A DNA stretch of 64,000 nt from G942493275 sp942493275 (GCA_942493275.1 OW818687.1:1240001-1304000), one strand, 5' to 3'; counted from the stretch's first letter, positions 50,436 through 59,344 are shown. Program-made: numbers and translations. Notes: generated by a model not told the origin, from the letters alone.

Positions 50436-51887
50436 ATCATTCGCGTCTCGACATGTCTCGTTCTCGCGGTTCTCGCGCTCGGTTTTGCGGCGCCGCAGAC
50501 CGCGGACGCCTCGGTATCCGAGCCCGGGGTGGTGCGCGGCTACGTGTATTCGTTCGAGCAGCCGATCGCACCGCTGGAAGGGATCAGCGTTCGGGCGTAC
50601 CGCTGGAACGGCTCCTCGCTCGACATCGCCAACCCGGTCACGACGACGACAGCGGCCGACGGCTCCTATGCACTCACGGGACTCATCGGGACCGATCCCT
50701 ACGTCTTCGCCTTCGCCGAGACGACCGGCGCACGCCGCGACCTGACATACTTCCGTCGCGGGCTGCAGATCGGCGACTCGAACCTGTGGATTCCGGACCT
50801 CATCGACAGTTACGTCAACGAGTTCCTGCGCACCAAGACGGACCAAGCGGCGTTTCGCGGCTACCGTGTCGCTGGCGCCGGTGTGAGCGGACGCTACGGC
50901 ACAGCCATCGAGATCTCGAGGAACAACTTCTATGCGGCCGAGACGGTCGTGCTGGCCAGTGGCGCGGGGTTCGCGGATGCACTCGCCGCAGCTCCGCTCG
51001 CCGGCCTCTACGACGCTCCGCTTCTGCTGACTCCGACGAACGAGCTGCCACCCGGACTCACGGGCGAACTCGACCGTCTCGCGACCAACGCCGGCGTGGC
51101 TGCGGTCAAAGTCATCATCGTCGGCGGCACGAACTCCGTAAGTAACGCGGTTCGAAACCAGGTCATCGCCTCCGGAATTCCTGCCGGTAACGTCACCCGC
51201 ATAGCAGGCGCTGATCGGTACGACACCGCTTCACTCATCGCCAAACGCGTTCAGGCTGCGTCGCCCAACAAGGAGCCCTACGTCTGCCGGGGTGATGTGT
51301 TCGCGGATGCGCTCGCGGTCTCACCCTTCGCCTACCGAGACGCCCGCCCCATCCTGCTGACGCCCACGACCGGTCCCAACACGGTGGTGCGCAATGCCTG
51401 GTCATCGATGCACACGGCCGCTGGTGACTACGTCATCTTCATCGGCGGGCCCAACTCGATCACAGAGTCGGTCTACTACGGCTTCCGAGACGTCAGCTAC
51501 CCGGACGACATGAACAAGGTGCTCGCCAACGCCTGGGTCTACGGCAGCGACCGCTACCTGACCGCGGCCGAAGTCGTCACGTTCCACAAGGACGTCGCCT
51601 ATGACATGGTCGGCGGATTCGACTTCATCGGCGTCGCCTCCGGCGCAAACTATCCCGACGCACTGGCTGGCGGCGTCGCCACCGGCTACAACGGGGGAGC
51701 ACTCGTGCTCACGCCGCCGACGAGCCTTTCCACGGCCGCGCGCGGGACGCTTCAGCGAAGCGGCCTCTACGTCGTCGACATGCAGGTCTTCGGTGGGACG
51801 TCGGCAGTCTCGGGCTCGACGCTGAGCGCCGCAAAGTCCGCCATCGGGTCGGCGATGTACGACATCGACGGCGGCACGGCACCATAA
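50436..51887 (+). CDS. Cell-wall-binding repeat 2 (CWB2) surface protein
   Basis: About 483 residues: a signal peptide (IRVSTCLVLAVLALGFAAPQTADA), an N-terminal beta domain (about 30-115; carboxypeptidase-regulatory-like, PLEGISVRAYRW... DGSYALTGL), then three CWB2 (PF04122) repeats with RVAGAGVSGRYGTA, RIAGADRYDTASLIAKRVQ and VYGSDRYLTAAEVV starts. CWB2 domains bind anionic cell-wall polymers. A perfect AGGAGGT (50424-50430) is followed not by ATG/GTG/TTG but by CTG, ATC and ATT codons; ATC 50436 (spacing 5) or ATT 50439 is the probable start. The only upstream standard start, GTG 50385, lacks a Shine-Dalgarno. Confidence 0.85.
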   Translation: MIRVSTCLVLAVLALGFAAPQTADASVSEPGVVRGYVYSFEQPIAPLEGISVRAYRWNGSSLDIANPVTTTTAADGSYALTGLIGTDPYVFAFAETTGARRDLTYFRRGLQIGDSNLWIPDLIDSYVNEFLRTKTDQAAFRGYRVAGAGVSGRYGTAIEISRNNFYAAETVVLASGAGFADALAAAPLAGLYDAPLLLTPTNELPPGLTGELDRLATNAGVAAVKVIIVGGTNSVSNAVRNQVIASGIPAGNVTRIAGADRYDTASLIAKRVQAASPNKEPYVCRGDVFADALAVSPFAYRDARPILLTPTTGPNTVVRNAWSSMHTAAGDYVIFIGGPNSITESVYYGFRDVSYPDDMNKVLANAWVYGSDRYLTAAEVVTFHKDVAYDMVGGFDFIGVASGANYPDALAGGVATGYNGGALVLTPPTSLSTAARGTLQRSGLYVVDMQVFGGTSAVSGSTLSAAKSAIGSAMYDIDGGTAP

Positions 51888-51971
51888 CGCGAGCGGTCTG
51901 CGGTATAGCGCGATCCGGCTTGCACGGCATACACTTCCGAGCGTGCACCCAGCAGATCGAAGGAGACCCGC

Positions 51972-52427
51972 GTGGCACGCTGTTCTTACCATCCCGACGT
52001 CGAGACCGAGATGCGCTGCGCCGAGTGCGGAAAGCCGATCTGTCCCAAAGAGATGGTGCTGACGCCCGTGGGCTACAAGTGCCCCGAGGACGCCCGGCCC
52101 AAGCGAAGCGAGTACATGCTGGTCAAGCCGCACCAGCTGCTCAAGGCGTCGCTCGTGGGACTGGCGGTGGGCGTGGGCGGCGCCATCCTCGTCGGGATCA
52201 TCGGCTTCGGCGGCATCTTTCTCGGAATAATGTGGGGTTCAGCGACAAGTGAGGCGGTGCGGCGGGCGTCCGGTGGACACCGGGGAGCCACCGTCGGTGC
52301 TGTCGCCGCCGTCTCGCTGGGTCTCGGCGGGCTGGTGGGCTGGTTCTTCTTCGGAATCTCGATCGTGACCACGATCATCGCGATCGTCATCGCCCTGATA
52401 CAGCTCGCGGCCATCGAGTTTCGCTAG
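51972..52427 (+). CDS. B-box-type zinc finger membrane protein
   Basis: The 151-residue protein starts with a compact Cys/His motif (Cys4, His7, Cys16, Cys19, Cys24, with Cys37) similar to bacterial B-box-like zinc ribbons. Three hydrophobic helices follow (about 61-91, 105-126 and 128-148), rich in Gly. The type is often seen as an accessory to membrane proteins or rhomboid-like proteases, but no catalytic residues are visible here. GTG at 51972 has AAGGAGA 7 nt before it. It follows the CWB2 gene by 84 bp. Confidence 0.75.
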   Translation: MARCSYHPDVETEMRCAECGKPICPKEMVLTPVGYKCPEDARPKRSEYMLVKPHQLLKASLVGLAVGVGGAILVGIIGFGGIFLGIMWGSATSEAVRRASGGHRGATVGAVAAVSLGLGGLVGWFFFGISIVTTIIAIVIALIQLAAIEFR

Positions 52428-52511
52428 CCTGCTGCACGCTCGGCGGCCACTTTGGTGCCGCTCGGGGCCATTCGCCGCCGTCTGGTCGCCGCGCCGTGCT
52501 AGCGTGGAGAG

Positions 52512-53306
52512 GTGGCCGAGACCGGGAAGACATCAGCGCGCGTGCTGCTTCTCGCCGCTCACCCGCACGACGAGTTCGGCGTCGCCGCGACGCTGCGCGA
52601 GCACGTGCATGAGGGCGATCGGGTGTTCGCGGCCTGGTTCGCCCGAGACGATCGCCCCGACATCGGGGAGATGCGGCGCTCCGAGGCACGCAAGGCGATG
52701 CTGATGGCGGGCGTGCCGCTGGCCAACCTCCGGTTCCCCCAGCTCGACGCGGTCGCGCTTCCGTCACAACTTCCGCAACTCGTTGAGGCCGTACGTGATG
52801 TCGTGGCCGAGCTGAATCCTGACCTCGTGTACGTGCCGGCGTTCGAGGGCGGGCACCCGGATCACGACGCGGTCAACTTCGCGACCTGGGAGGGGGCTGC
52901 TCTCGCGGGGGTTGAGACGCGGGAGTACCCCGTCTACCACGCGACGGAGCGCAAGATGCTCGCGCGCCTTCCTGTGTTTGGCCATCTGCTCCCAGGTGTC
53001 GGTGAGCCCGACATGCGGGTCCTGTCGGGCCGAGAAACCCGGTTCAAGCGCAGCGCGTGGAAGGTCTATCGCTCGCAGCTGCCGCTCTTCGGCTGGTTGC
53101 TGCGCGCATCCGGCGACGAAGCCCACGTCTTCACCACCGAGGAGACCCGGCCGCTGCCGCTGCGGGACTACACCAAGCCGCCGCACGCGCGCCCACTGCT
53201 CTACGAGCAGCACCCCGACATCCCCTATTCGTTCGACGAGTTCGCCTCCGCGGTGCGGCGTTACCACTGGGGCGGCGGCGTGGAAGAGCGACATCCCGGC
53301 TCGTGA
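52512..53306 (+). CDS. PIG-L/LmbE family deacetylase-like protein with altered metal motif
   Basis: A 264-residue protein of the PIG-L/LmbE fold. The family motif AHPDDE is AHPHDE here (His17, His19, Asp20). The zinc ligands His17, Asp20 and His118 (in GGHPDHDAV) are present, but the usual first Asp, the general base for N-acetyl hydrolysis, is a His. The enzyme may be inactive, altered or use another base. The rest resembles GlcNAc-type deacetylases. GTG at 52512 has GAGAG just before it. Confidence 0.82.
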   Translation: MAETGKTSARVLLLAAHPHDEFGVAATLREHVHEGDRVFAAWFARDDRPDIGEMRRSEARKAMLMAGVPLANLRFPQLDAVALPSQLPQLVEAVRDVVAELNPDLVYVPAFEGGHPDHDAVNFATWEGAALAGVETREYPVYHATERKMLARLPVFGHLLPGVGEPDMRVLSGRETRFKRSAWKVYRSQLPLFGWLLRASGDEAHVFTTEETRPLPLRDYTKPPHARPLLYEQHPDIPYSFDEFASAVRRYHWGGGVEERHPGS

Positions 53307-53392
53307 TCGATCCGCTCGGCGGTCTCCCGTGCCGACGCTTACTTCGCGCCTGTCCGATTCCGGCAAGGTGCGAGTAAGGCACTCCTCCTAAC

Positions 53393-53436
53393 GTGGCGCT
53401 TGGCCCCGTGCACTCCGGAGCACGGTCCCGCGCCAC
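53393..53436. other. Nested hairpin after the PIG-L gene
   Basis: GTGGCGC (53393-53399) pairs with GCGCCAC (53430-53436), and inside it CCGTGC (53406-53411) pairs with GCACGG (53420-53425) around an 8-nt loop. It lies 86 bp after the PIG-L stop in a 262-bp gap. It could be a weak terminator or a structured leader. Nothing else in this gap looks coding. Confidence 0.4.
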
Positions 53437-53529
53437 GGCAGTACGCGAAAGACCCGATCGGGTCGTCCCACGCATCGCAGAACCCAACGCGGGCGTTGTT
53501 GGAGCGTGGATGTGACTACCCGTATCGAA

Positions 53530-53551
53530 CGGGCGCCTCGCGGGGCGCCCG
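53530..53551 (+). promoter_or_regulatory. Leader hairpin directly before the papain-like gene's Shine-Dalgarno
   Basis: CGGGCGCC (53530-53537) pairs with GGCGCCCG (53544-53551) around 6 nt. The AGGAGGT of the next gene begins 4 nt after the stem. Its GGGCGCC arms are shared with the terminator downstream of the same gene (54229-54255). Confidence 0.4.
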
Positions 53552-53568
53552 ACTAGGAGGTGGACGCC

Positions 53569-54219
53569 ATGCGCATGCACGCAAGAGCCGTGCTGCTCGC
53601 TGTCGCCCTGTCCCTGATCGCCCCCACCGTCGCCCAGGCTGCGCCCAAGTCTGTGAGCCCCGGCGGCTCGGTTCCTTCCCAGTGGAACCTGCCCAAGCCG
53701 GTCCTACCCAACCACCCTGACGCTGCTCCGTCCAGCGCGGGCGGCAATGGCGATGGGAAGAACACGCTGTCGTTCACCAATTTCGACGACGGCGACATGG
53801 TCATCGCGCTCGGTACCCTCACCGGTCACGCGGGCGAGTGGGACGAGAGCGAATGGAATCGCACCAAGAGGTACGACAAACCGTGCATCTGGAGCGCGAA
53901 CACGACCCCGGTCAACGGGGTTCTTCTGGAGAAGCCCACGAAGTATCGCGAGTACGACTACGCGTATGGGTGCTGGGTGCCTTCCCTTAGCGCGTCGAAG
54001 CGCCTGGCCGCCAGGAACTACTGCAGGGCCCAGAAGGGTGAGCCGTACGTGATCACGTCCAGTAAGTCCGACCAGTCCAGATGGTACTGCTCGAAGCTCC
54101 TGTGGGCTTCGTACAAGTACACCTCGGGGGTCGATATCGACGGCAACACGGGCTTGTACGTCTGGCCTGCCGACATCGTCAAAGATAGCCAGGTCTGCGT
54201 GTTCGTGAAGGCTGGCTGA
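53569..54219 (+). CDS. Secreted permuted papain-like (YiiX/NlpC-P60-type) cysteine hydrolase
   Basis: A 216-residue secreted protein: signal peptide to about Ala24, a Pro-rich spacer, then a circularly permuted papain-like domain. His87 is in DGDMVIALGTLTGHAGEW and the nucleophile Cys174 in SRWYCSKLLWASY, in the reversed order typical of YiiX/YaeF-like proteins. PADIVKDS follows as in family members. These enzymes are thought to hydrolyse amide or ester bonds in cell-wall peptides or lipids. AGGAGGT precedes the ATG 53569; ATG 53575 is a second candidate. Confidence 0.78.
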   Translation: MRMHARAVLLAVALSLIAPTVAQAAPKSVSPGGSVPSQWNLPKPVLPNHPDAAPSSAGGNGDGKNTLSFTNFDDGDMVIALGTLTGHAGEWDESEWNRTKRYDKPCIWSANTTPVNGVLLEKPTKYREYDYAYGCWVPSLSASKRLAARNYCRAQKGEPYVITSSKSDQSRWYCSKLLWASYKYTSGVDIDGNTGLYVWPADIVKDSQVCVFVKAG

Positions 54220-54228
54220 TGTCCGAGG

Positions 54229-54255
54229 GGCGGGCGCCGATTCGCGGCGCCCGCC
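54229..54255 (+). terminator. Terminator of the papain-like gene
   Basis: GGCGGGCGCCG (54229-54239) and CGGCGCCCGCC (54245-54255) form a perfect 11-bp stem with a 5-nt loop, starting 10 bp after the stop. There is no U tail. Confidence 0.6.
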
Positions 54256-54282
54256 TCGACCCAACCACTGGAGGTTAGGCAT

Positions 54283-55344
54283 ATGACTCGTGGAATGCAG
54301 GTTCGTGGCCTGTGCGCACTGCTCGTACTGGTCGCAGGGGTAGCAGGATGCACGAACGCGCCAGACGTGCGAAGGCGCGTCGCCGACGCCCCGATCGCAG
54401 TGGCCCTCACGGGCCAGGGGCAGCGCGCCTATCTGAGCGTGGTCGATCTCGAGTCCGGTGAGGTCATCAGGCGGACTCGGTTGAGGTCGATGGCGGGCGA
54501 AATCGATGGTGACTCGCGTACCCGCACGGTGGTGACCGCGCAGTGCGGCGGTCTGGGCAGGGACACCGACGTTGCCGCAGGGGTCTACGACACCGAGACA
54601 GGACGGATCGACTACGTGGATCTGGAGGTACCTAACCCGCTCTCGGTCGCGGTCGAGGGCTCTGAGGCGGTACTGGCTCACGGCTTCTGGCAAGACCAGG
54701 GCGCCTGCATGTCGCGGGTAAACATCGCACGGCGCACTCTGACCGAGAAGTTCCACATCGCTGACACCGCGGCCGTCTTGTTCAGGCAGGGCGATGCGCT
54801 GCTGACGGGACTGACCAAGGGCGAGGGCGCTGCTCCGCGGACGACACTATTCGATGTGTCCAAGGGCGCCTCGGAGTCAGTGGAGGCGAGCGTTCCCCTG
54901 TGCGCCGTCAGAGCGGTCGAGGGCGCACCCCGGACAACGGTCATCGGTCTTGACTCGATGGACACCTCGGATGGTCACATGATCTACGAGTTCAGCGCGG
55001 ACGGCTCGGTTCGCAGGCAGGCGCACATCGAGGGACTCAAGAAGGTGCCCATTGGCGCATGCCGCTTCGGGGATCGCATCGCCGTGGCAGACGCCGATGG
55101 AATCGACCCGGCCGACCCTGGTCGGAGGGTCGTCATGCTGGATGCCGAGACGTTCGAGCCGCGCGGCTCCATCGAGGTGGAGGGTATGCCGGCCTCGCTG
55201 GATGCATGGGGGGACAAGCTCCTCGTGCTCGACCCATTGTCGGGCGAGCTGCTCATCTACGGCCCCGATGGCGGGGAGCCTACGAAACGCATCGAGCTTG
55301 GTCCGGAGCGGGGCTTCACCGCTGACCTGGTGGTGTTCCCATGA
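54283..55344 (+). CDS. Lipoprotein with beta-propeller-like repeats
   Basis: The 353-residue protein has a lipoprotein signal with GVAGC (Cys23). The rest consists of regular beta-strand units such as AYLSVVDLESGEVIRRTRL, GVYDTETGRIDYVDL, VVMLDAETFEPRGSIEVEGMPA and LLVLDPLSGELLIYGPDG. This pattern is typical of six- or seven-bladed propellers of the WD40/YVTN type. It is likely to bind a ligand or partner on the outer membrane face. It precedes an OmpR-type two-component pair by about 110 bp and may be a sensory partner or a target. Confidence 0.7.
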   Translation: MTRGMQVRGLCALLVLVAGVAGCTNAPDVRRRVADAPIAVALTGQGQRAYLSVVDLESGEVIRRTRLRSMAGEIDGDSRTRTVVTAQCGGLGRDTDVAAGVYDTETGRIDYVDLEVPNPLSVAVEGSEAVLAHGFWQDQGACMSRVNIARRTLTEKFHIADTAAVLFRQGDALLTGLTKGEGAAPRTTLFDVSKGASESVEASVPLCAVRAVEGAPRTTVIGLDSMDTSDGHMIYEFSADGSVRRQAHIEGLKKVPIGACRFGDRIAVADADGIDPADPGRRVVMLDAETFEPRGSIEVEGMPASLDAWGDKLLVLDPLSGELLIYGPDGGEPTKRIELGPERGFTADLVVFP

Positions 55345-55451
55345 CCATCTCGACCTGCGGAGATTCGGTGGAGAGAGGGGGGTATCCACCAACCGGGCGT
55401 ACACTTCGCTCACGAGGGGTGGCCTCAAGCGCGCCACCGTGAGGAGGATCG

Positions 55452-56162
55452 ATGGTCGAAACGCAGAGAGTCCTGTTGGTCGAGGACGAGAAGTCCATTC
55501 GTGAAGCCGTTGCCGCGTATCTCGAGCGGGAGGGCTACTGGGTGACAGAGGCGCCCGATGGTCAGGCGGCCCTCGACGCGTTTGCCAAGCACCGCTTCGA
55601 CGTCGTGGTGCTCGATCTCATGCTCCCCAAGGTGTCGGGCGAGGACGTCTGCCGCTCCATCCGGGACTCATCTGACGTTCCCATCATCATGCTGACCGCC
55701 AAAGGCGAGCTCGAGGATCGCATCGCCGGCCTCGAGCTCGGTGCGGACGACTACCTGGTGAAGCCGTTCTCGCCGCGCGAGCTGGTGGCACGTGTGCGGG
55801 CTTTGCTCAGACGTGCGCACGTTGACACCGAGCCGCAGCGGGATCGCATGGCGTTTGGCCCTCTTGAGATCGACACGTCAGGCCACAAGGCGTTTCTCGA
55901 AGGGCGCGAACTCGACCTCACCGCGAGTGAGTTCAAGCTGCTGACGACGCTTGCCCGCTACCCAGGGCGGGTGTACTCCCGTATGGAGCTCGTTGAGAAG
56001 GTGCTTGGCTACGACTTCGAGGGCTACGAACGCACGATCGACAGCCACGTGAAGAACCTGCGCGCCAAGCTGGACGACGATCCGCGCGAACCGACCTTCA
56101 TCTTCACGGTTCACGGCGTCGGATACCGCTTCGAGGCACCCGTGAACGGCTCGGATGACTGA
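55452..56162 (+). CDS. OmpR-family response regulator
   Basis: A 236-residue regulator. The receiver (about 6-118) has the acidic residues in VLLVEDEKS, phosphoacceptor Asp55 in VVVLDLMLPKVSG, Thr in IIMLTAKGE, and Lys in YLVKPFSPREL. A winged-helix output domain follows, with ELDLTASEFKLLTTLARYPGRVYSRMELVEKVLGYD. ATG at 55452 has GAGGA just upstream. Its stop overlaps the kinase start by 8 nt. Confidence 0.95.
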   Translation: MVETQRVLLVEDEKSIREAVAAYLEREGYWVTEAPDGQAALDAFAKHRFDVVVLDLMLPKVSGEDVCRSIRDSSDVPIIMLTAKGELEDRIAGLELGADDYLVKPFSPRELVARVRALLRRAHVDTEPQRDRMAFGPLEIDTSGHKAFLEGRELDLTASEFKLLTTLARYPGRVYSRMELVEKVLGYDFEGYERTIDSHVKNLRAKLDDDPREPTFIFTVHGVGYRFEAPVNGSDD

Positions 56163-57591
56163 GTCGTACGACAGCAGAACCATGACCGAGGCCCCGAGGG
56201 GCACCTTTGGTCGTCGTCTCGCCTTCGCCTTCGCGACAGTCGCGGCAATCACGGCGGCTCTCGCAGCCATGCTCATCTCGTCGGTCTGGAACTATCAGTT
56301 CGACCAGTACGTTCGCGGCGATCTTCAGCGAATGGCAGATGGCATTTCCCAGATAACCGCGCAGGCATTTCCGGTCTATGGCGGCTGGAGCATCGAGACC
56401 CTATCGACAATCCCGCGAATGGGCTCGATGCGCGGCATCGCGGTACAAGTGTCCGATCAGAGCGGGACGATCATCTACGACGACGTCACCCAGTCGCAGT
56501 CGGCTGAAGCGCAGGCGGCAGCCGGTCAAGCTGGAATCGAGCCGATCACACTGGAGCCTGACGCTCCGGTTGTGACGTCGCCTGTCATCGTCAATGGCGA
56601 GCAGGTTGGTTCGGTTCATGTGTGGGCGTATGGGCCCGGCGCGCTGCTGACCGAGAGAGACGCCCAGTTCAGGCGCGGTTCTTTCATGGCCCTCACCATC
56701 GCGGCCCTCGTGGCGATCGCGTTGGCTTCCGTGGGAGGATTCCTCTATGCCGGCCGGATGGTCAGGCCGATCGAGAAGATCACCGCGACGGCTCGGGCAC
56801 TCAGGCAGGGTCAGTCGGATGCCCGAACGGGCTTCGCGGGCGATGACGAGATCGCGGTTCTCGGCATGACGCTCGATCAGATGGCTGACGCAATCGAGGC
56901 CGACCGGGAACTTGAGCGGAGGCTGACCGCGGACGTGGCCCACGAGCTGCGCACGCCGCTGCAGGCGATCCAGGCGACCGTCGAGGCGATGCAGGACGGG
57001 GTCCTGCCTGCGGATGAGGAGCGGCTTGGGACCGTGCGGGACGAAACGGTGCGTCTCGCGCGTCTCGCCGACGGGATTCTGGAACTGACGCGCTTGGAGC
57101 GCGGGTCTCTGCCGTTCGACATGCGTGATCTGGATCTCGCGTCACCCGTGCAGGCGGCACTCGGGGCGCATGAGGCGCTCATTGAGAGCCGTGAACTCAC
57201 GCTGCACTCCCAGATCAACGAGGGTGTGCTCGTGAACGGTGATATGGACCGGCTCCAGCAGGCGGTCAGCAACCTGCTCTCGAACGCGGCGCGGTACACG
57301 CCCCCTGGTGGGCTCGTCGAGGTGATCGTTCGCAGCGACGGAGACGAGGCAATCATCGAGGTCGCGGACTCGGGAGTAGGAATCTCCGCTGAAGACCGCG
57401 GCCACGTGTTCAGTCGCTTCTGGCGTGCCGACTCAGCTCGCGCGGCTGCGACAGGCGGACTCGGTATCGGGCTCGCGGTCACCAAGGAGATCATCGAGCG
57501 ACACCGTGGCTCGATCGCGGTGTCTGACCGGCACGGAGGCGGCACGGTGTTCACCGTGAGGATCCCGCTTCAGAGGCCGAAGGTCGGCTAA
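56155..57591 (+). CDS. Sensor histidine kinase (EnvZ/BaeS type)
   Basis: A 478-residue kinase: membrane helix 1 (about 22-45), an external sensor loop (about 46-175), helix 2 (177-200), HAMP (about 201-255), HisKA with DVAHELRTPLQAIQ (His263), and an ATPase domain with NLLSNAARYTPPGG, VADSGVGIS and GGLGIGLAVTKEIIERHRGSI. The external loop has no recognised fold. It should pair with the OmpR-type regulator, with which it overlaps by 8 nt. It ends overlapping the convergent DUF3221-like lipoprotein gene. Confidence 0.95.
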   Translation: MTESYDSRTMTEAPRGTFGRRLAFAFATVAAITAALAAMLISSVWNYQFDQYVRGDLQRMADGISQITAQAFPVYGGWSIETLSTIPRMGSMRGIAVQVSDQSGTIIYDDVTQSQSAEAQAAAGQAGIEPITLEPDAPVVTSPVIVNGEQVGSVHVWAYGPGALLTERDAQFRRGSFMALTIAALVAIALASVGGFLYAGRMVRPIEKITATARALRQGQSDARTGFAGDDEIAVLGMTLDQMADAIEADRELERRLTADVAHELRTPLQAIQATVEAMQDGVLPADEERLGTVRDETVRLARLADGILELTRLERGSLPFDMRDLDLASPVQAALGAHEALIESRELTLHSQINEGVLVNGDMDRLQQAVSNLLSNAARYTPPGGLVEVIVRSDGDEAIIEVADSGVGISAEDRGHVFSRFWRADSARAAATGGLGIGLAVTKEIIERHRGSIAVSDRHGGGTVFTVRIPLQRPKVG

Positions 57592-57950
57592 GGGGTATCG
57601 GACCCCAGCTGCACTGCGCTGGCGGTGCCCTGGACGGGATAGGATTCGGCTACCGCGCCCTCGAACCACACCGTGACTTGGTCACCCGCCGCCAGCTCGT
57701 CAGCGTCCGTCAGGCTCCCGTCTGAGTCGAACACCTCGGTTGACCCGACTACCTTGACCTGGGCCTTGTCCGAGACGGCGCCCTCGGGCTGCTTACCGCC
57801 CTCGACGAGCATCGAGAGGCCGGCCCCTGTTGTCTCGAGTGCGGTGATCTCGCCGATGATGCCCGGAGGCCCTGTCGGCGGTGCGCTCGAGCAGCCAAAG
57901 GCCAGCGTCGCCAGGAGCGCGAGTACCGCCACCACCCTGATTGTGCTCAT
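57588..57950 (-). CDS. DUF3221-like lipoprotein
   Basis: The 120-residue protein has a lipoprotein signal with TLAFGC (Cys20) and a small OB-like beta domain resembling DUF3221: GIIGEITALETTGAGLSMLVEG, then ELAAGDQVTVWFEGAVAESYPVQGTASAVQL. It sits on the outer membrane face. GGGAGGCGG precedes ATG 57950. Its end overlaps the kinase stop by 4 nt, so the two transcripts converge directly. Confidence 0.78.
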   Translation of the reverse strand: MSTIRVVAVLALLATLAFGCSSAPPTGPPGIIGEITALETTGAGLSMLVEGGKQPEGAVSDKAQVKVVGSTEVFDSDGSLTDADELAAGDQVTVWFEGAVAESYPVQGTASAVQLGSDTP

Positions 57951-58109
57951 GGACCGCCTCCCGCGCTTGATGAAAGTATCAGCTCCACGGTCTCTTTGAC
58001 GCCGACACGGCTGCCAAGGTTCGCCTGCGTCGATGTATGTCTCCCCGTCGGACTCCGGGCACACACGGGTATCTTCCCTGCGACCGGCTCCGCTCGTGAG
58101 AGGATTCAG

Positions 58110-58331
58110 ATGATCTTTGGGGTGTCGATCCTGCCTATCCACCTGTTCCTCGGCGGAGTGCTGCTGGCGCTGATTCTTGCGTTCCAGGTCCTGCAGGGGA
58201 AGCGCATCATCAAGTTCAAGGGACCGCTTCACTCCAAGGTCCATCGGCGAATGGCGTGGGTACTCGTGGCGTTTGCCGCCGTACACGCGTTCATCGGCAT
58301 GGCGTACGTGTTCGTATGGCGCATCGGGTGA
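58110..58331 (+). CDS. Small two-helix membrane protein with conserved-looking histidines
   Basis: A 73-residue protein with two membrane helices (about residues 5-27 and 47-69). Each helix end has His residues (His11, His41 and His45 in the loop, His59), a pattern that recalls cytochrome-b561-like or DUF4405-type haem-binding pairs. Haem binding is only a suggestion. GAGAGGA lies before ATG 58110. It lies 122 bp before purC and could be the first gene of that unit. Confidence 0.55.
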   Translation: MIFGVSILPIHLFLGGVLLALILAFQVLQGKRIIKFKGPLHSKVHRRMAWVLVAFAAVHAFIGMAYVFVWRIG

Positions 58332-58453
58332 GGCTCCGCGCGTCGCATGAGCGCTCGCAATCGCCTACAATGACCGCGTAACGCCGAGCCCCCGCAGCCC
58401 CTATGAACCCCGGGCCGGCCGTCAGTCCCGTGACGACCCCCGAGGAGCGCGTA

Positions 58454-59344
58454 GTGGCAGAGCTTTCCGGTCTCCGTCCTGACTCTCAGGGCAAAGTCCG
58501 CGATCTGTACGACTTGGGCGACCGGCTGCTCCTGGTCGCGTCGGACCGCATCAGCGCGTTCGACTTCGTTCTCCCGGACGCCATCCCGTACAAGGGCGAG
58601 CTGCTGACGAAGCTGTCGCTGTTCTGGTTCGAGTTGCTCGGAGATGTGGTCCCCAACCACTTCCTGTCTGCCGACGTTGCCGATCTGCCGAGCGAGTTCG
58701 CGCCGCACGCGGACTACCTGCGCGGCCGCTTCATGCTGGTGAAGAGGGCAGAGGTGTTCCCCGTCGAGTGCATCGTCAGGGGCTATCTGGCCGGCTCCGG
58801 CCTCAAGGAGTACCAGCGCCAGGGGACTGTGTGCGGAATCCCGCTTCCGGCCGGTCTCGTCGATTCGAGCCGTCTCGACGAGCCGATCTTCACGCCGTCG
58901 ACGAAGGCCGAGATCGGCGATCACGACGAGAACATCAGCTTCGAGCGCATGGTCGAGATCGTCGGCGAGGAAGCGGCCACCGAGCTCCGGGACAAGACGA
59001 TCGCGGTTTACTCGAAGGCACGTGAGCATGCCGCCTCTCGAGGCATCATCATCGCGGATACCAAGTTCGAGTTCGGTCTCATCGACGGGGCCATCACGCT
59101 CGTGGACGAGATCTTGACCCCCGACTCGAGCCGCTTCTGGCCCGCCGAGAGCTACGAGCCCGGCCGAAGCCAGGACAGCTTCGACAAGCAGTACGTGCGC
59201 GACTGGCTCGAGGCGAGCGGCTGGGATAAGACCCCGCCCCCGCCGGCACTGCCGACAGAGGTCGTAGAGGCCACCTCGGCGAAGTACATTCAGGCATATG
59301 AACTCATAACCGGCCGAACATTCGTGCCGGAAGGGAGCCGCTAG
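58454..59344 (+). CDS. purC: SAICAR synthase (phosphoribosylaminoimidazole-succinocarboxamide synthase)
   Basis: PurC joins aspartate to CAIR with ATP to form SAICAR. The protein is 296 residues with the long-type PurC blocks GKVRDLYDLGDRLLLVASDRISAFDFVL, VECIVRGYLAGSGLKEY, PIFTPSTKAEIGDHDENIS and DTKFEFGL. GTG at 58454 is chosen because GAGGAG lies 6 nt before it; an ATG at 58403 in the same frame lacks a Shine-Dalgarno. A TACAAT -10-like element lies near 58366. It heads purC-membrane protein-purS-purQ, with close spacing. Confidence 0.96.
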   Translation: MAELSGLRPDSQGKVRDLYDLGDRLLLVASDRISAFDFVLPDAIPYKGELLTKLSLFWFELLGDVVPNHFLSADVADLPSEFAPHADYLRGRFMLVKRAEVFPVECIVRGYLAGSGLKEYQRQGTVCGIPLPAGLVDSSRLDEPIFTPSTKAEIGDHDENISFERMVEIVGEEAATELRDKTIAVYSKAREHAASRGIIIADTKFEFGLIDGAITLVDEILTPDSSRFWPAESYEPGRSQDSFDKQYVRDWLEASGWDKTPPPPALPTEVVEATSAKYIQAYELITGRTFVPEGSR

